From Trematomus loennbergii (taxonomy: Eukaryota > Chordata > Actinopteri > Perciformes > Nototheniidae), in contig JAAOOA010000026.1 of the NCBI GenBank assembly GCA_012861695.1, forward strand, positions 17,086,001-17,150,000: a stretch of 64,000 nt of DNA, written 5' to 3'. The position numbers and the translations under genes were made by a program. The notes under the pieces were generated by a model that searched no databases, was not told where the DNA came from, and saw nothing but the letters and a program-made list of their open reading frames with translations. Below, in pieces: positions 12,795 through 23,712 of this stretch (within the stretch, counting starts at the first letter, position 1; each line of letters begins with the position of its first letter).

Positions 12795-12969
12795 CTGTAG
12801 CAGATAAAACACAAGGAGAAGGATCAATACACAAAGTCAAAAATGTACTAGCAGAGAATATTTGGAATTGAATAAAAGAATGGTCCTACTGATGACAGAA
12901 AGAATGAAAGGAAAACTTAGTTTAAAACCTTAATGGATCCTTTTGTAAGCCAGTTAAATGTAAAAATAC

Positions 12970-13044
12970 CTCTTCAATGTTCTCATCTGGAGATGTCGCC
13001 TGTGTGGCCCCACAGGTTTGGAGAGGCATCACTTCATCAAGACC
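12970..13044 (-). CDS. Nested gene, 75-bp exon
   Basis: Acceptor GCATCTTGCAG and donor GAAGAG|GTATTT bracket 25 codons (GLDEVMPLQTCGATQ, then ATSPDENIEE), phase 0 at both ends and joining in frame to the 81-bp exon. It is the most upstream exon I can support. Confidence 0.5.
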
Positions 13045-13071
13045 CTGCAAGATGCAAACACACACAAAAAA

Positions 13072-13690
13072 ACATTACATGAAAGCATTTATGTTTGTGT
13101 TTCTGAAATCCAATGCAGTTCTGCATTCACTCGACAGCCCAAATGATTACAGGTCTTAGGTTATGAAAAGTATAATAATCCTTAAACCTACTTTTCACTT
13201 AGGAATTCAGGATATACTACATTTAGTTTACATTAAATCTTGTCATAGATGACATGAATCATTACTTAGTGGGTCGCTTTTCATCACATGTTACTGAACA
13301 ACTTAACATACATGTAAAACTAACATACAGATCACATGCAGGCAGTGCAAGTATGAGCTAGACTCAGATGAATGCCACTATCAACGCCACCTGACGACAA
13401 GGCCCCTTAAACAGCCAGGACCTCCTAAACCATGTACCTGCTGTTCTGAGGTTGATACACATACACTCAAGATACTGACTTACACTTTGAAAAGCGTTTG
13501 AAGGCAATGTCCTCACATACCATTGTCTCTATAAACCATATGATATTCAGACTACTTCATACACACACACAGCCCAAAGAAACATGTCGGTATGTAAATA
13601 GATCAAATCAAGTAGTATTTAAATGTAAAGTACCTTTTCGGCTCTGCTGAGGGGAGAAACACTGGACCTGTGGTCTTCGTGTAGCTCTCA
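13072..13690. repeat. Segmental duplication, copy 2
   Basis: Second copy of the 12156-12771 block, upstream of the nested gene in its own orientation. It ends abruptly inside the exon copy at 13690, where unrelated GC-rich sequence begins. Copy 2 has lost the first ~23 bases of the exon. Confidence 0.95.
13634..13690 (-). pseudogene. Duplicated exon fragment of the nested gene
   Basis: Corresponds to 12714-12771 with one base fewer, so the reading frame shifts after GPV. The donor site is retained but the acceptor and start of the exon are missing. It is unlikely to be spliced as a normal exon. Confidence 0.6.
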
Positions 13691-14446
13691 TGCGGCTTTC
13701 ACACCAGCGCTTTTCCCTTTCTAGCTCCTCGCGAGAGCTTTTCTGGTTCAGCTCCCGTTTCCCTTTTCAGCTCCCGCTCTGTTCACACTGCCCAGAGCTG
13801 CCGAGAGATTTTCTCCCACAACAACAACGGGCCGGGGACTGCGTCGGGTCGATGATCGTGTTGCTTTTAATCATACGAAGCCAGATTAAATTAAATAACG
13901 ACTTCTCCAACCTTATACTTTTCTCCAGAGTGCCGTGGTTCATTGTTTATTAATGTGTTTCATTTAGCGACCGCTGCAGTGCCCTGCTCTTCCACGGGAG
14001 TTTATTCTCCCGTTAGCTCCGGGTTAGCTCACACGGCTCTAAAGTATTCACTGTCTGACTGTCACACAAGCAGCTGATAGTCACAGAAAAAAATAAAGGA
14101 AGATAGTCACAGAAAAAATAACAAGAATGGACAACGGACAGTACAAAATGCGTACATGAAGTGCTACGTCATGAACGCAAGAAATCATACCCTCGTGGGG
14201 GGGTGCTCATGTGATTGGCTTAGATTTGAGGAGACATCTGATCCATGCACAGAGAGCGGCTTGTGTTTGCAGGTGCAGCGGTTTTAAACGGAAACAAATA
14301 TGTGTGGATCAAAAATACATATGTAAAACTTTTTTCACCAAATTGTGTATGGAACTACAAAATGTGTATGGAACTGCAATCTAAAAACCACCTGAGTGGC
14401 GCTGTTCTATACACTGGGATACACTCAAAAACACGTTTAGTGGTAT
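13691..14446. other. Unclassified GC-richer segment
   Basis: Begins at the duplication breakpoint with CTTTCACACCAGCGC and contains pyrimidine-rich GCTCCCGTTTCCC units and repeated AGTCACAGAAAAAA. It may be a decayed repeat, but I found no paired ends and no gene. Confidence 0.4.
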
Positions 14447-14630
14447 AAAAGGACTTTTCATAAAATGAGGATTTAAGTTAGTTAGACAACAGCAAACATG
14501 GATACACTCTTAAGGTTTAAGCGGAATTCGGCATAGGTACAAAAGGACTTTGTCAGAAATGAGGATTTATGTTAGTTAGACACTCAAAAACATGGATACA
14601 CTCAAAGTTTTAAGCGGACTTCGGCATAGT
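14447..14630. repeat. 94-bp tandem duplication
   Basis: Two direct units, 14447-14537 and 14541-14629. Both start AAAAGGACTT, contain TTAGTTAGACA and GGATACACTC, and end CGGCATAG. Part of a third unit (ATACACTCAAAAACACG) precedes them. Confidence 0.8.
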
Positions 14631-14702
14631 CCACGTATACCACCGAGGTTCTCGTAACGACAGTGGGTAGTCAGTAAAATGGTATGGTATACCACGTTGA
14701 CC

Positions 14703-14715
14703 AACACACACACAA

Positions 14716-14805
<90 letters not shown>
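14703..14805. repeat. (CA)n microsatellite, interrupted
   Basis: About 100 bp of CA repeats with AACAC and CCAC interruptions. A short (GT)n tract follows at 14882-14900 and a GT/GA tract at 15037-15065. Confidence 0.97.
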
Positions 14806-14808
<3 letters not shown>

Positions 14809-16399
14809 AGTTGGAAGTAATGAGCAAATACGGACAAAGAAAGTAAGTCTGAATAAAATGTACATGTGAATTTGAGCATTGGTGTGTGTGTGTGTGTGTG
14901 TTTGTGTTTTGTTAATGCAGCCATTTATTTTGCCTGCCTTTCCTGGGCTTAGCGCTCCCACATTGTAATTCTCCCCAAAATAGCTGAAACACCCAGATCT
15001 GGTACAGACCGGCCTCTGTTGCAAATACATATTGTTTGTGTGTGTGAGAGAGAGAGAGAGAGAGACCCAAAAAGTCATATTCCTGGCTGTGTGGAGTGCC
15101 AGACCCTGATCTCATTCATATTTTATAGATCACTGAGGGAGGTCAAGCTGTGTTTGGGTGTGTGTCTGTCTGCCTGTCTGCACATACAGTTTAACCAAAA
15201 ATTCAGCATTGCCATGACGTCTTTATTACTGCTGAGTACGTTTATTTTTCCGCTTCGTAATTGGCCTTACATTTTACAAAAGCAATTGCCGAGGGGAGCA
15301 TGGCTGAACTTCTAAAAGTCAACACTGTCTTTCAGCAAATAATCAGATAAAACTCCACATGTTTTTCCGAGCTGATATAACACAGGAATCCAGTCTCCTG
15401 CAGCCACGCAAAGCCATGCGTATTTTACTGTTTAGTCTACAGGAAGTGAGTCAAAAAGTCAAAGTTTAATTAAAAAAAAGTGAATTATCCATACTTTGCC
15501 AGTAAAAAAGATAAACTATCTGAAGTCGGACACATGACTAGAAGCAAGCAGAATCTCCATTCATAATAATTGATAATATAATCACTCATTTACACAGTCC
15601 CTCACAGTATAAAAGGTAATATAGATAGCATATTAATTAGTATCAGCCAGTCAGATCAGCCCATTTATTTTTATTTATCTCACTCTTATTCACTGAGGAA
15701 TTATTTAATAATATTAGTGAAAATGTACGTTCATGTCTACACTGTGCATACGAATACATGCATATATAAGACTTTTTAGAAATGATGTCGCTTTTTTTAA
15801 ATCGATTTCTTCCTGAGATGCATTTTTATATAAGAATCAGATGACGTAGTCCCCAGACACTCAGATTATCACCACCGCAGCATGTTCCCTCTCTGAATAC
15901 CATTATTTTCCCTCTCCTCTATGGTTTGCGCATCTCCTCTTATACAGTGTTAAAAATTCATGTTCTGGTATTTTCCTTCTTTGGAGATCCAAAAATCATA
16001 TATATTATGTAAAAACGTCATTAGTTATTTCAGTAAAAGCCTCAAGAACCACTTTGTTTTGCATGGATGTTGCTAGATACATTTACTGTGCTTTAAATGT
16101 AGGGCTACAAATAACAATAATTTAATTACAAATCCATCTTTTTTTTAATTTTACATTAAAACTATTAAGCCTATTTAATGTCCAAAGAAATGATTGTTCG
16201 GCAGGCAAAGACACATTTTTGAATGTATTTATTGTTATTATTACTTTGTTTGTTAAAAAATGTTAGGCTGATAAACGACTTATCAATAAAACACCAAGAA
16301 AACACCAGAAAATGTATGATAACTGAAAACTTAGAAATGTGGTGCAAGTTCAAAGCACCACCCTGTGAAACTGCATATGCTCAATCCATGCCATCACTA

Positions 16400-16880
16400 G
16401 AGAGTGTTTTTCCCGTAAGACTTCCCTGAGTGTGCAATAAATAGCAGCAGAGAATGGGCCATCTGCCATTGTGGTGTCTGCGCTCTGCATGACCACAACT
16501 ACAACCTCCTCTTTCCGCTGATTCAGTGGCCATCCCAGAGAGAGCGCGGTATAAAGGCTGATTGAAAATAAGCCCAGAGGACAACAAGACACAGTTAAGG
16601 GAGAATGGATGAGATGGACTGACTGAATCACCACGACAGCACTGTCTCATTCTCCCAATTATAACATTAACTATTGATGGTCCAGCTAAGCATGTCTGCT
16701 CCATGCTCCACTGCACAGCATCGTGGGTGCGGCCCTGAAAGAGGATGCAAGATTCCCTCTGAGCTGTCACTCAAACTGCCTGTTCGACAGCTGATCACGA
16801 CACTAAGCTGGTGGGTGAGCCGCAAAATAACAAGGCAGTTATCACTCAAACGAGAAAGCCTCTCAGCATCCTCTAATCTG
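16400..16880. promoter_or_regulatory. Possible conserved non-coding island
   Basis: A balanced-composition, non-repetitive ~480 bp inside palm2 intron 1, standing out from AT-rich flanks. Overlapping short frames on both strands show no domain. The guess of a regulatory element rests only on composition. Confidence 0.2.
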
Positions 16881-16984
16881 CAACATCTATGGGGTTTGAG
16901 GCTTTTTTTATAGCCATATATGTACCGTTTCTATGATTGTTACCCTGTATAAGGATAGAAACTGCACAAGCTGTATTATTCATG

Positions 16985-17165
16985 ATATACAGTACATATG
17001 CATGCACCATATGGTGGGGTTTTTCTCTGGAAGTTTTTCCTTGTACGATGTGAGGGTCTAAGACAGAGGGTGTCGTATTGTCATACTGATATTCTGTACA
17101 AACTGTGAAGTCCACTGAGACAAATGTAACATTTGTGATATTGGGCTATATAAATAAACATTGAT
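16985..17165 (+). mobile_element. LINE 3' end (CR1/Rex1-like tail)
   Basis: Matches a widespread fish LINE 3' end as I remember it: TTTTTCTCTGGAAGTTTTTCC, then GAGGGTCTAAGACAGAGGGT, and the terminal GGGCTATATAAATAAACATT followed by GATTGA. A 5'-truncated, non-coding fragment. The family name is from memory. Confidence 0.6.
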
Positions 17166-19190
17166 TGACCATATGTGCAAAAATAAGAGTTGCACAAGAC
17201 CCAAAAAGAGACAGTTAAATAGTGAAGCTAGCTTATTGCATTGTCAATTTAGTCTGGTTTAACAGCACAAACCTTACCTGTACTACAACTGTATAACACT
17301 TGTCCCTCTGGAAAATAAACCTACACCAGCAACTCCACAACCTCAAGTTGTTGTATAGGAGCCATATGAATTTCTACACTCACAGAACATAACACCCACA
17401 AAGCTTTATGTGTTTGGAACAACTTACTCCCACTCTGCTGCTCTGTATCCATATTTTGTATCAGAGTCACTACTCATCCCCAAACCAATTCATATACTGT
17501 AGCAGCTCATTAAAACAGGTGCAGTTTAAAAAAAAATAAGAATACCTTTTCTCTTTCATCTCATGGAGACAAATTAAGCTGTTTCCCAACGCTTTGTACC
17601 ATTGTGTATGGCATAAAGTATTAGTGCTATACTTTGGACTTGAGTTAGGTTCTACTACATATATTAGTAAGTATTTGAAGCTTTCTTACCAGTTAAAGTT
17701 TTAAATACAGTAGTTGAATTTAAAGTTTTAAAATCGAGAAGTCTCACCTTTGTGTAGCATTTCTTCAAAGGGAGTTTCAGCCATGTTGTTTGAGCAACTA
17801 ATGCAGCTTCCATCAACCATTTGTGATAGTGACACCTGTCTGGTCTTCATTGCATGTATTGGTCAATTGACAAATGACTTCAAGTCCATTTATTTGTTAA
17901 AGACCTTTATCAACCACTCATTTCCACTCCATAAGTTTATTTCCTCAGTGCTAACACGAAGCAGCAGAAAACTCTAAATTAAACCAAACTGAAGTGTTTT
18001 ATGACTAGCTATCTCCAGCAGCCACAGTACATGTGCAGATCTACTAGCTAGCTTAGCAAAGTTTTGGCTAAAAACAACCCATAATGCAACTCTCTCTTAA
18101 AGGTAAACGCTCATTATAAAACACCTAGTTAGCTAGCTTTCAGGTTTAAAAAACAACAACAACGTAGAGGTATTGTCTTAGAATATATATATAAAAAAGA
18201 CAAACTCATTAACATAAATATTACTTTTTAGTGTTAGGGCCAATATTGGTGTAACATGTAATTGCAGTATACCATTACTCTTGGGGTACACTGAAGGTCA
18301 CAAACTGGTGCAATATACCATTTTGTTACATTATATTTTTTTTTCTCTGCCTTTTGATTTCATAAAGATGTGAAAACTCTTGTGTCTGGAAATGCAGCTG
18401 AAGGTTCAGCAAATCTGCTGATATAGTACTTGTGGGACACACCATCAAAAACTTGACAGTCAGCCTCTGAACAGCAAATTTTTCAATCCAAAATTCAACC
18501 TACATGATCCATGATGAGACATTGTCTTTGCTTGATACTGTATATGTCTTTCTGTGTTTTTGAGTATGAATCATGAATCTTAAATCAAGTTTTAAGTCTT
18601 ATTTTAGGTTGCTTTTCTTGCTGAAATGACCAACAAATAAAAGGTGCAGTTAATTTCACGACCTTTTTGTCTTAATGTGGGCATTTCTTTTCTTATAGGT
18701 TTAATTTCTGGACACACACATGCCTAGAAAAACGGATACAGACACAGGAAGAAATGCTCTGCAGCATGGCGGACAGTGCTAAAACACAGAAGCCGGCCCA
18801 AGCCTGCAGCTTCCACATTGACTATGCTAACACATGCCCCACTGCACACTTGCACACCACACACTCATGCACATTCACACATCCTGTATCTATACCATGG
18901 TGTTCAGAACAGGGACAGTGGGATTTTGAGGGAAATGAAGAAGAAGGAGTCCAGGACTGTATTGTAAAAATAATTATTAGTAGAAGATAAGACAATGGAA
19001 GAAAGAGGAAAACGAGAAAGAGAATAAACCCATGAATGGCAGATGTGTGGTGAGGTGAGAGGTTTGAAGAGGGAGTGTGAGAGTGTGTGAAGCAAGAAGA
19101 GAGGATATGAGAGGGAGGAGTGTACACGGTGTACAGCGGGTCTCCTCGCCAGTCATGACTGAGCAGCAGCCTCACCATGACCGAGCTCCC

Positions 19191-19204
19191 GTTCCCATGA
19201 CAAC
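19191..19204. promoter_or_regulatory. X-box-like (RFX) motif near the palm2 promoter
   Basis: GTTCCCATGACAAC, a near-palindrome of the X-box type, lies about 100 bp inside intron 1 from exon 1. RFX factors act in ciliated and neural cells. Motif match only. Confidence 0.3.
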
Positions 19205-19299
19205 CCAGCCTGTCAGATGGAGAGGAGAAGAGGACGGAGGGATGCAGAGATGGAGGCAAAGAAAAGATAGGAAGAGCAAGATGAAGAACATGTACTCAC

Positions 19300-19343
19300 G
19301 GCGCTGTTGCTGTGCCGTTCCTCTGCAGAGGTGTGTCTGACAT
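19300..19343 (-). CDS. palm2: Paralemmin (palm2-like) coding exon 1
   Basis: On the minus strand GCAGCC|ATG is a good start context. It is followed by 14 codons, MSDTPLQRNGTATA, plus two bases CC and the donor GTGAGT. The two bases join to the G of exon 2 to give a proline codon, and the frame continues directly into MSCEEAQLHKERLQALA; this phase match over 13.5 kb is the main evidence. The resulting N-terminus is longer than the short mammalian paralemmin-2 start. The 15-residue extension is low-complexity and not one I recognise, so exon 1 is less certain than exon 2. Confidence 0.52.
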
Positions 19344-19560
19344 GGCTGCAGCACCCTCTGCTCTCCTTCCCTTCTTCTTCCTCGTCCTCCTCGCCTTCTC
19401 CTGTCCTCCTCTGTTCTTTTTTTTGACAGTTGTGTCCACCTCTTTGCTATCTCTTCCACTTCTCCTCCTCCTCCCTCCCCTCCGCCTTATCTTCTCCTCC
19501 TCCTTCTTTCCTCCTGCCTTTTCGGTGTGTTTGTCACGTCACTGTGAGGGAGCAGCTGCT
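19344..19560 (-). promoter_or_regulatory. palm2-like 5' UTR and promoter region
   Basis: Upstream of the exon-1 ATG the minus strand is strongly purine-rich (GGAGGAG/GAAGAAG units), followed by a CAGCAG-rich segment with a potential 28-codon upstream frame starting about 19576. A CRE-like octamer lies at 19534-19541. No TATA box was seen. The transcription start was not determined. Confidence 0.4.
19534..19541. promoter_or_regulatory. CRE/ATF-like octamer
   Basis: TCACGTCA (TGACGTGA on the other strand), one base from the palindromic cAMP response element, about 190 bp upstream of the palm2 exon-1 ATG. Motif match only. Confidence 0.35.
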
Positions 19561-19603
19561 TCTGCTGCTCCTGCATCGCCCTGCTCTGCAAGCAGGAGGG
19601 GAT

Positions 19604-19605
<2 letters not shown>

Positions 19606-19634
<29 letters not shown>

Positions 19635-19672
19635 GGGAGAGAAATAGAGGAGAGAGAGAGAGAGAAGGAGAG
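19606..19672. repeat. (GA)n microsatellite
   Basis: Two GA blocks separated by GGGGAGAGAAATAGAG, directly upstream of the palm2 promoter region; purine-rich sequence continues to about 19860. Confidence 0.93.
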
Positions 19673-20059
19673 AAGGAGTGGTTCAGTGTATGTGTGTGTT
19701 TAAATGTGCAGGTGATGATGCCACTGGGAAAGGGAGAGATTTGTAGGTGAGGAGAATGAGGTAATAAGATGCTGTGACTCAGAGTGATTGTGACTGAGAT
19801 GAGGGAGAAGGAGTATGAGAGAGCTAAGGATGAAAGAGAGAAGGAGAGCCTTAGGGGAGTTACAGGATAAAGAAAGGAGTGGCCAACCTCATCCCTGCTG
19901 CTGCCATGAGAACCTTTCCCCTTTGAGACTGCTGAGGGATTCATTTAAAGAGGTAGATACTAAAGAAATCCTCCATTGTAAGGGTTGTGTCCTGCAACCT
20001 TAAAGGGTTCACAGAAAATGGAGGTAAGCACATGTGGACACATGGCGAGGGCAGGGGAG

Positions 20060-20960
20060 GGCGACCCCCCTTGGATGGCCCTGTGACGATAAAACATGAA
20101 AGGTGCCCTATAGGTTGCACCTCCTGTTAAGAGAATGTGATTGATTGCCCAGTAATGTGCCCTTAGGAAACATGGAGAAGTGCCCTCTAGGGTAAATGAG
20201 AAAACATGATAATGTTCACTCCTGGGTGCTTATTCAGGAGAGAAAACTTAATAAAGTGACCATCCATTGGAGAAAAGATAAGTTAGTGCGCTCTTGTTGC
20301 TCTTCTAGTGGAGAAAACGTGATCAAGTGCCTTCTAAGATGCACCTTCAGTAGACAAAATAAATCAAATGCCCTTAAAGGTGGGGTAGGTAATTTGGAGA
20401 AACCAGCTCGAGTCCGCTAGAATTTGAAAATACACAACCGGAAAAAATCTGCCACTTCCTTACAGAGCCCCTCCTCCAACACACACAAACGCGCACATGA
20501 CCAATGAGGGCACGAGATAAGTTTGTGCAGATGGAAGGCTGACAGGCAGGTAGGCCATCCAGTTATTTTAGCCGGCCGGCAGTACTACGGCTTCCACAGA
20601 TGACATTTCTTTATGGATTTTTTGTCAAAGCACTTAAGATATTCATTGCTATCGGGATGTTAAGAGCATTCCATGGAATATAACAAAAAGTGTATCTCGA
20701 GCCGGTTTCTCAAACTTACCTACCCCACCTTTAAGAGTGCCCTCCCAGTGGAGAGAATAACATAAAGTGCCCTCTTGGTGCCCTCCTAGTGGAGAAAACA
20801 GGATCAAGTACCCTCTTGGTGCACTTGTAATGGAGAAAACGGGAACAAGTGCCCTCTGGGGATGTGTTTTAGTGCTCCCTACGGTTAAAAAAACGTGATA
20901 TGGTACCCCCCAGATTACCCTTGCAGTGGAGAAAATGTTATGCAATGCACCAATGGATAT
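20060..20960. repeat. Degenerate ~45-bp minisatellite
   Basis: Repeated variants of GTGCCCTCCTAGTGGAGAAA followed by ACAGGATCAA or ACGTGATCAA. At least a dozen decayed units are visible on both sides of an inserted MITE (20374-20734). Several units come within one or two bases of a CTCF core on the reverse strand (GCCCTCnTAGTGG). Confidence 0.85.
20374..20734 (+). mobile_element. TTAA-flanked MITE, family A, copy 2
   Basis: 361-bp copy with both inverted ends (TTAAAGGTGGGGTAGGTAA and its complement). It sits inside the minisatellite: left flank AAATGCCC-TTAA, right flank TTAA-GAGTGCCCTC. Removing the element and one TTAA restores a continuous minisatellite unit, which confirms the TTAA target site. 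Confidence 0.9.
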
Positions 20961-22607
20961 CCTTAGAAATCAAACAAACATAACAAAGTGTATACGGTGG
21001 GATGCCCTGCATACTATAACATTTTCTGTGCACTGTTGCTTTTCTATGTTATTTATCCCTGCCACTCAGAGAGCCTGAGTCCATCACTATGTATGTCTGG
21101 AAGGACTGGACTGAATCATGCTTAGCGGGATTTGTCAGCTATGAAAGACTCCTCACAGTCAGCACACTGATACATGGTTTTTTGAAACAATTGGAGACAA
21201 CCATAACAAAACAAAAATGCAAGTATTCACAATCCTGATTTGACCATGACAACTGATTTTTTTTAACATTGTTGAGAGTCTGCACTTGTCTGTGAGAACT
21301 GGGGCACGTCACCAGGGACAGACATTATCTAACGGATGCCTGCACTCTAGGAATCAAATCCTCCTCGTCCAGATCCAGATGAGTTGGAGCTGTCATGTTA
21401 ATGTCAAACAAGCCCGATTTCCACAGCTGGATTCAATGAAAGCTCCCATATGAGAGATTACATTTAAATATAACAAGTGCTGCATTTCCTCAATTATATT
21501 TATTTGCAACTACTGTGAACTATCCAAAATCTTGATATCAGTGACCAAACATATTCTGTAATATGAAGCACAAAGACAGAGAGGAACAGTTGTCACATGT
21601 TGAATCCAAACAACACAGATAATATACACTGCAGGAGAGAGTCGGATGAGGACGCTTGCCAATAACAGAATTTAAAAAAAATAAGTTCCAAAGCTCAAAC
21701 AGACAAGCATCCAGTTGCTTCTGTTAGTGCGCTATAGTGAGAACAGTTTAGTCTGGAGGGGCTCGCCTCAGTAATTTATCCAAACAAGACGCTCAGCAGA
21801 CTTTTTATTGGGTCTATAACCTGCTGGCTGAGTACTTAGCAGCAGAGACTGCAGGGGAGAGTCTAAGCTAGGGCTCATCTTCAGTCCATCGCTCTGCGCC
21901 TCCTCCTTTCTCCTATTCCTCCCCAAATATTTAAGGAACACATTCCTTCATGCTTCTTTATCTCAGCTTTATTTTGTACCTCCCTCCATCAATTTGTTTA
22001 CTTCTCTTCCTCTTTTCTCACTTTCTCTATTCCTTCCTTTTCTCAGCAGAGGTCTTTTTGTCGTACACTTTTGAGCTCATTTTCTTTATATGTACTTGAA
22101 GGTTATTATGAACACCCTTGGAATTAGGTGCAAGTGTGCAAACATTATTGCCTATAACAAATTGAATTCAGTGAATGTACCGGCAGTAGAGCAGACAACA
22201 TGTTTTTCCTCAGGCTCAAAGGAGAAAGTGAAGGTCACAGCTCTTCAAGTGCAGAGACATCTGACATTCCTGGCTGTCAAACATTTAGAAGTTTACACTT
22301 GTAGGGGCTGCTTCTTTCTGGACTTATCTGCCTCTCTCTGCTTCCCTCTCTCTTTCCACTCCTGACAGTCCAGCCGTGGTTATCACACTGTGAGGTATGC
22401 TAGTAATGCAGAGGCTGCTCTTCAGGTTTAGGTAGCGACCTTAAAAGGGCATCAAACATGCACCCGCTACCCTTTACTCTCTCACACATAGCAAACACCC
22501 CCAACACACATACTATGGGTAAGATTCTAATAACTTATACATTGTATATGTTTAGTGCATCTTCATCCTCCCTGTGTCCCTGTATCAGTGTCCGGACATT
22601 AATAATG

Positions 22608-23202
22608 AACCCATCCAAATATTAACATTATTATCCAAACATTAATATTAATCCATTCGAATATCAGTATCTGAATACCAGTATATCCAAATATTAGTAT
22701 CAGCATATAAGTATTATTCAACCCATCCAAATATTAGGACAAGCATCCAAATATTAGTATAACAATCCAAGTATTAGTACTAAACTCATCAATATTACGA
22801 TATTATTACAAATAATATTATTCAAGCCATCTGAATGTTAGGATTAGTATGCAAATACTAGTATTAACATACAAATATTAGTATTTATATCCAAATATGA
22901 GTTTTCAACCAATCCAATATTTGTATCAGTATCAGGTTATTAGTATATAACCTTTTCGGAAATTAGTATTTGTATCCGGTTATTCGTATTTGTATGTCAT
23001 TATATTATTTTAATATTAACATCTGAATATAAGTATTAATAATACAAATATAAGTATCCAAATATTTGTATTAAAATATGATTATTAATTTACAAATATT
23101 AGTATTACAATCTGAATATTAAAATTCAAATCAGTTATTAGTATTAAAATCCAATGATTAACTTTAATATCAGAATATTAGTATACAAATATTAGTATTG
23201 AA
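22608..23202. repeat. AT-rich minisatellite, core ATCCAAATATTAGTATTA
   Basis: About 600 bp of degenerate units of roughly 18-22 bp, each a variant of ATCCAAATATTAGTAT. Some 30 units can be followed by eye. Divergence between units is high, so the array is old. Confidence 0.9.
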
Positions 23203-23269
23203 AACTCTTTCATGTGATCCAATGTGTTCATGTTGGTGGCTGATGTCTGTTTTTTAAAGTATAGAGTAG

Positions 23270-23283
23270 GCGCCATCTTGTGG
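23270..23283 (-). promoter_or_regulatory. CTCF-like site, reverse orientation
   Basis: GCGCCATCTTGTGG; its complement fits the CTCF core CCASYAGRKGGCRS with one mismatch. It lies between the palm2 and plppr1 promoters, 430 bp from a second site of opposite orientation. Confidence 0.45.
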
Positions 23284-23712
23284 GATTTTAAAGCCATTTA
23301 TCTGACTTTGGCACAACTAGTGGAAGTATCAAACTAGAAATTGGGCAAAAGGCAATGACTGCTGACTGCAGATAGGGTCATTACATTATTCAACATATGT
23401 CAAACATACTTCCTTACTAAACACTGCACAGCTCTTCCACTTTAATCCATATATTATACATTCACATTTTTTATTTTTGTAATATATTTTTATTGTATTC
23501 CTTAATATTCCTTATTGCGCAAATATTTAACAGTATTTATCTTTATATTTGTTTCTTCTATTTTACGTTTATGCTGTGTTTTGCTTATAATTCTAATAGT
23601 ATTCTAAGACATTTTATATGTAAAATAAGAAGATAATGTTAAAAAATGATTTATACATGCAGCATCAGTGGATGATTTTAAGGGAAAACAGTGATGCACT
23701 GATAGGGTATAT

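Larger units (their letters stand above)
10598..13044 (-). pseudogene. Nested multi-exon gene or recent pseudogene, unknown family
   Basis: Four minus-strand exons with good splice signals can be joined in one frame: 12970-13044 (75 bp), 12714-12794 (81 bp), 11316-11568 (253 bp) and 10598-10740. Phases are 0-0, 0-0, 0-1 and then a 2-base completion, which is unlikely to arise by chance. The product would be acidic in the middle (DEEYIPDS, DDDDYDSD) and end in a basic, W-E-rich helix-like segment (KKVWAEDEVAAVMRHFKLHI). That segment resembles the C-terminal part of multicopy, uncharacterised teleost proteins, but I recall no function. The last exon runs into the 64-bp minisatellite and stops there, so the normal C-terminus looks lost; hence the pseudogene call. 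No upstream first exon was found. A further possible exon lies at 11970-12028. Confidence 0.55.
5773..19299 (-). other. palm2-like intron 1 (13.5 kb)
   Basis: This intron separates palm2 exons 1 and 2. It carries two TTAA-type MITE insertions (6227-6390 and 6659-7042), pyrimidine and purine tracts, several CA tracts, a possible hAT element (8632-9360), a 64-bp minisatellite, the nested minus-strand gene or pseudogene at 10.6-13.1 kb, a recent segmental duplication, a 94-bp tandem repeat and a LINE 3' end near 17.1 kb. Stretches at about 14.9-16.9 kb and 17.2-19.2 kb are mostly unique AT-rich sequence with nothing I could name. Confidence 0.55.

Noticed and set aside
16381..16770. 129-codon minus-strand frame in palm2 intron 1
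   Set aside because: No domain and no splice signals. Overlapping frames of similar length on the other strand suggest low stop density only.
20060..20960. CRISPR-like array (short repeats with spacers)
   Set aside because: The units are contiguous and degenerate without regular unique spacers, and the genome is eukaryotic. It is a minisatellite.
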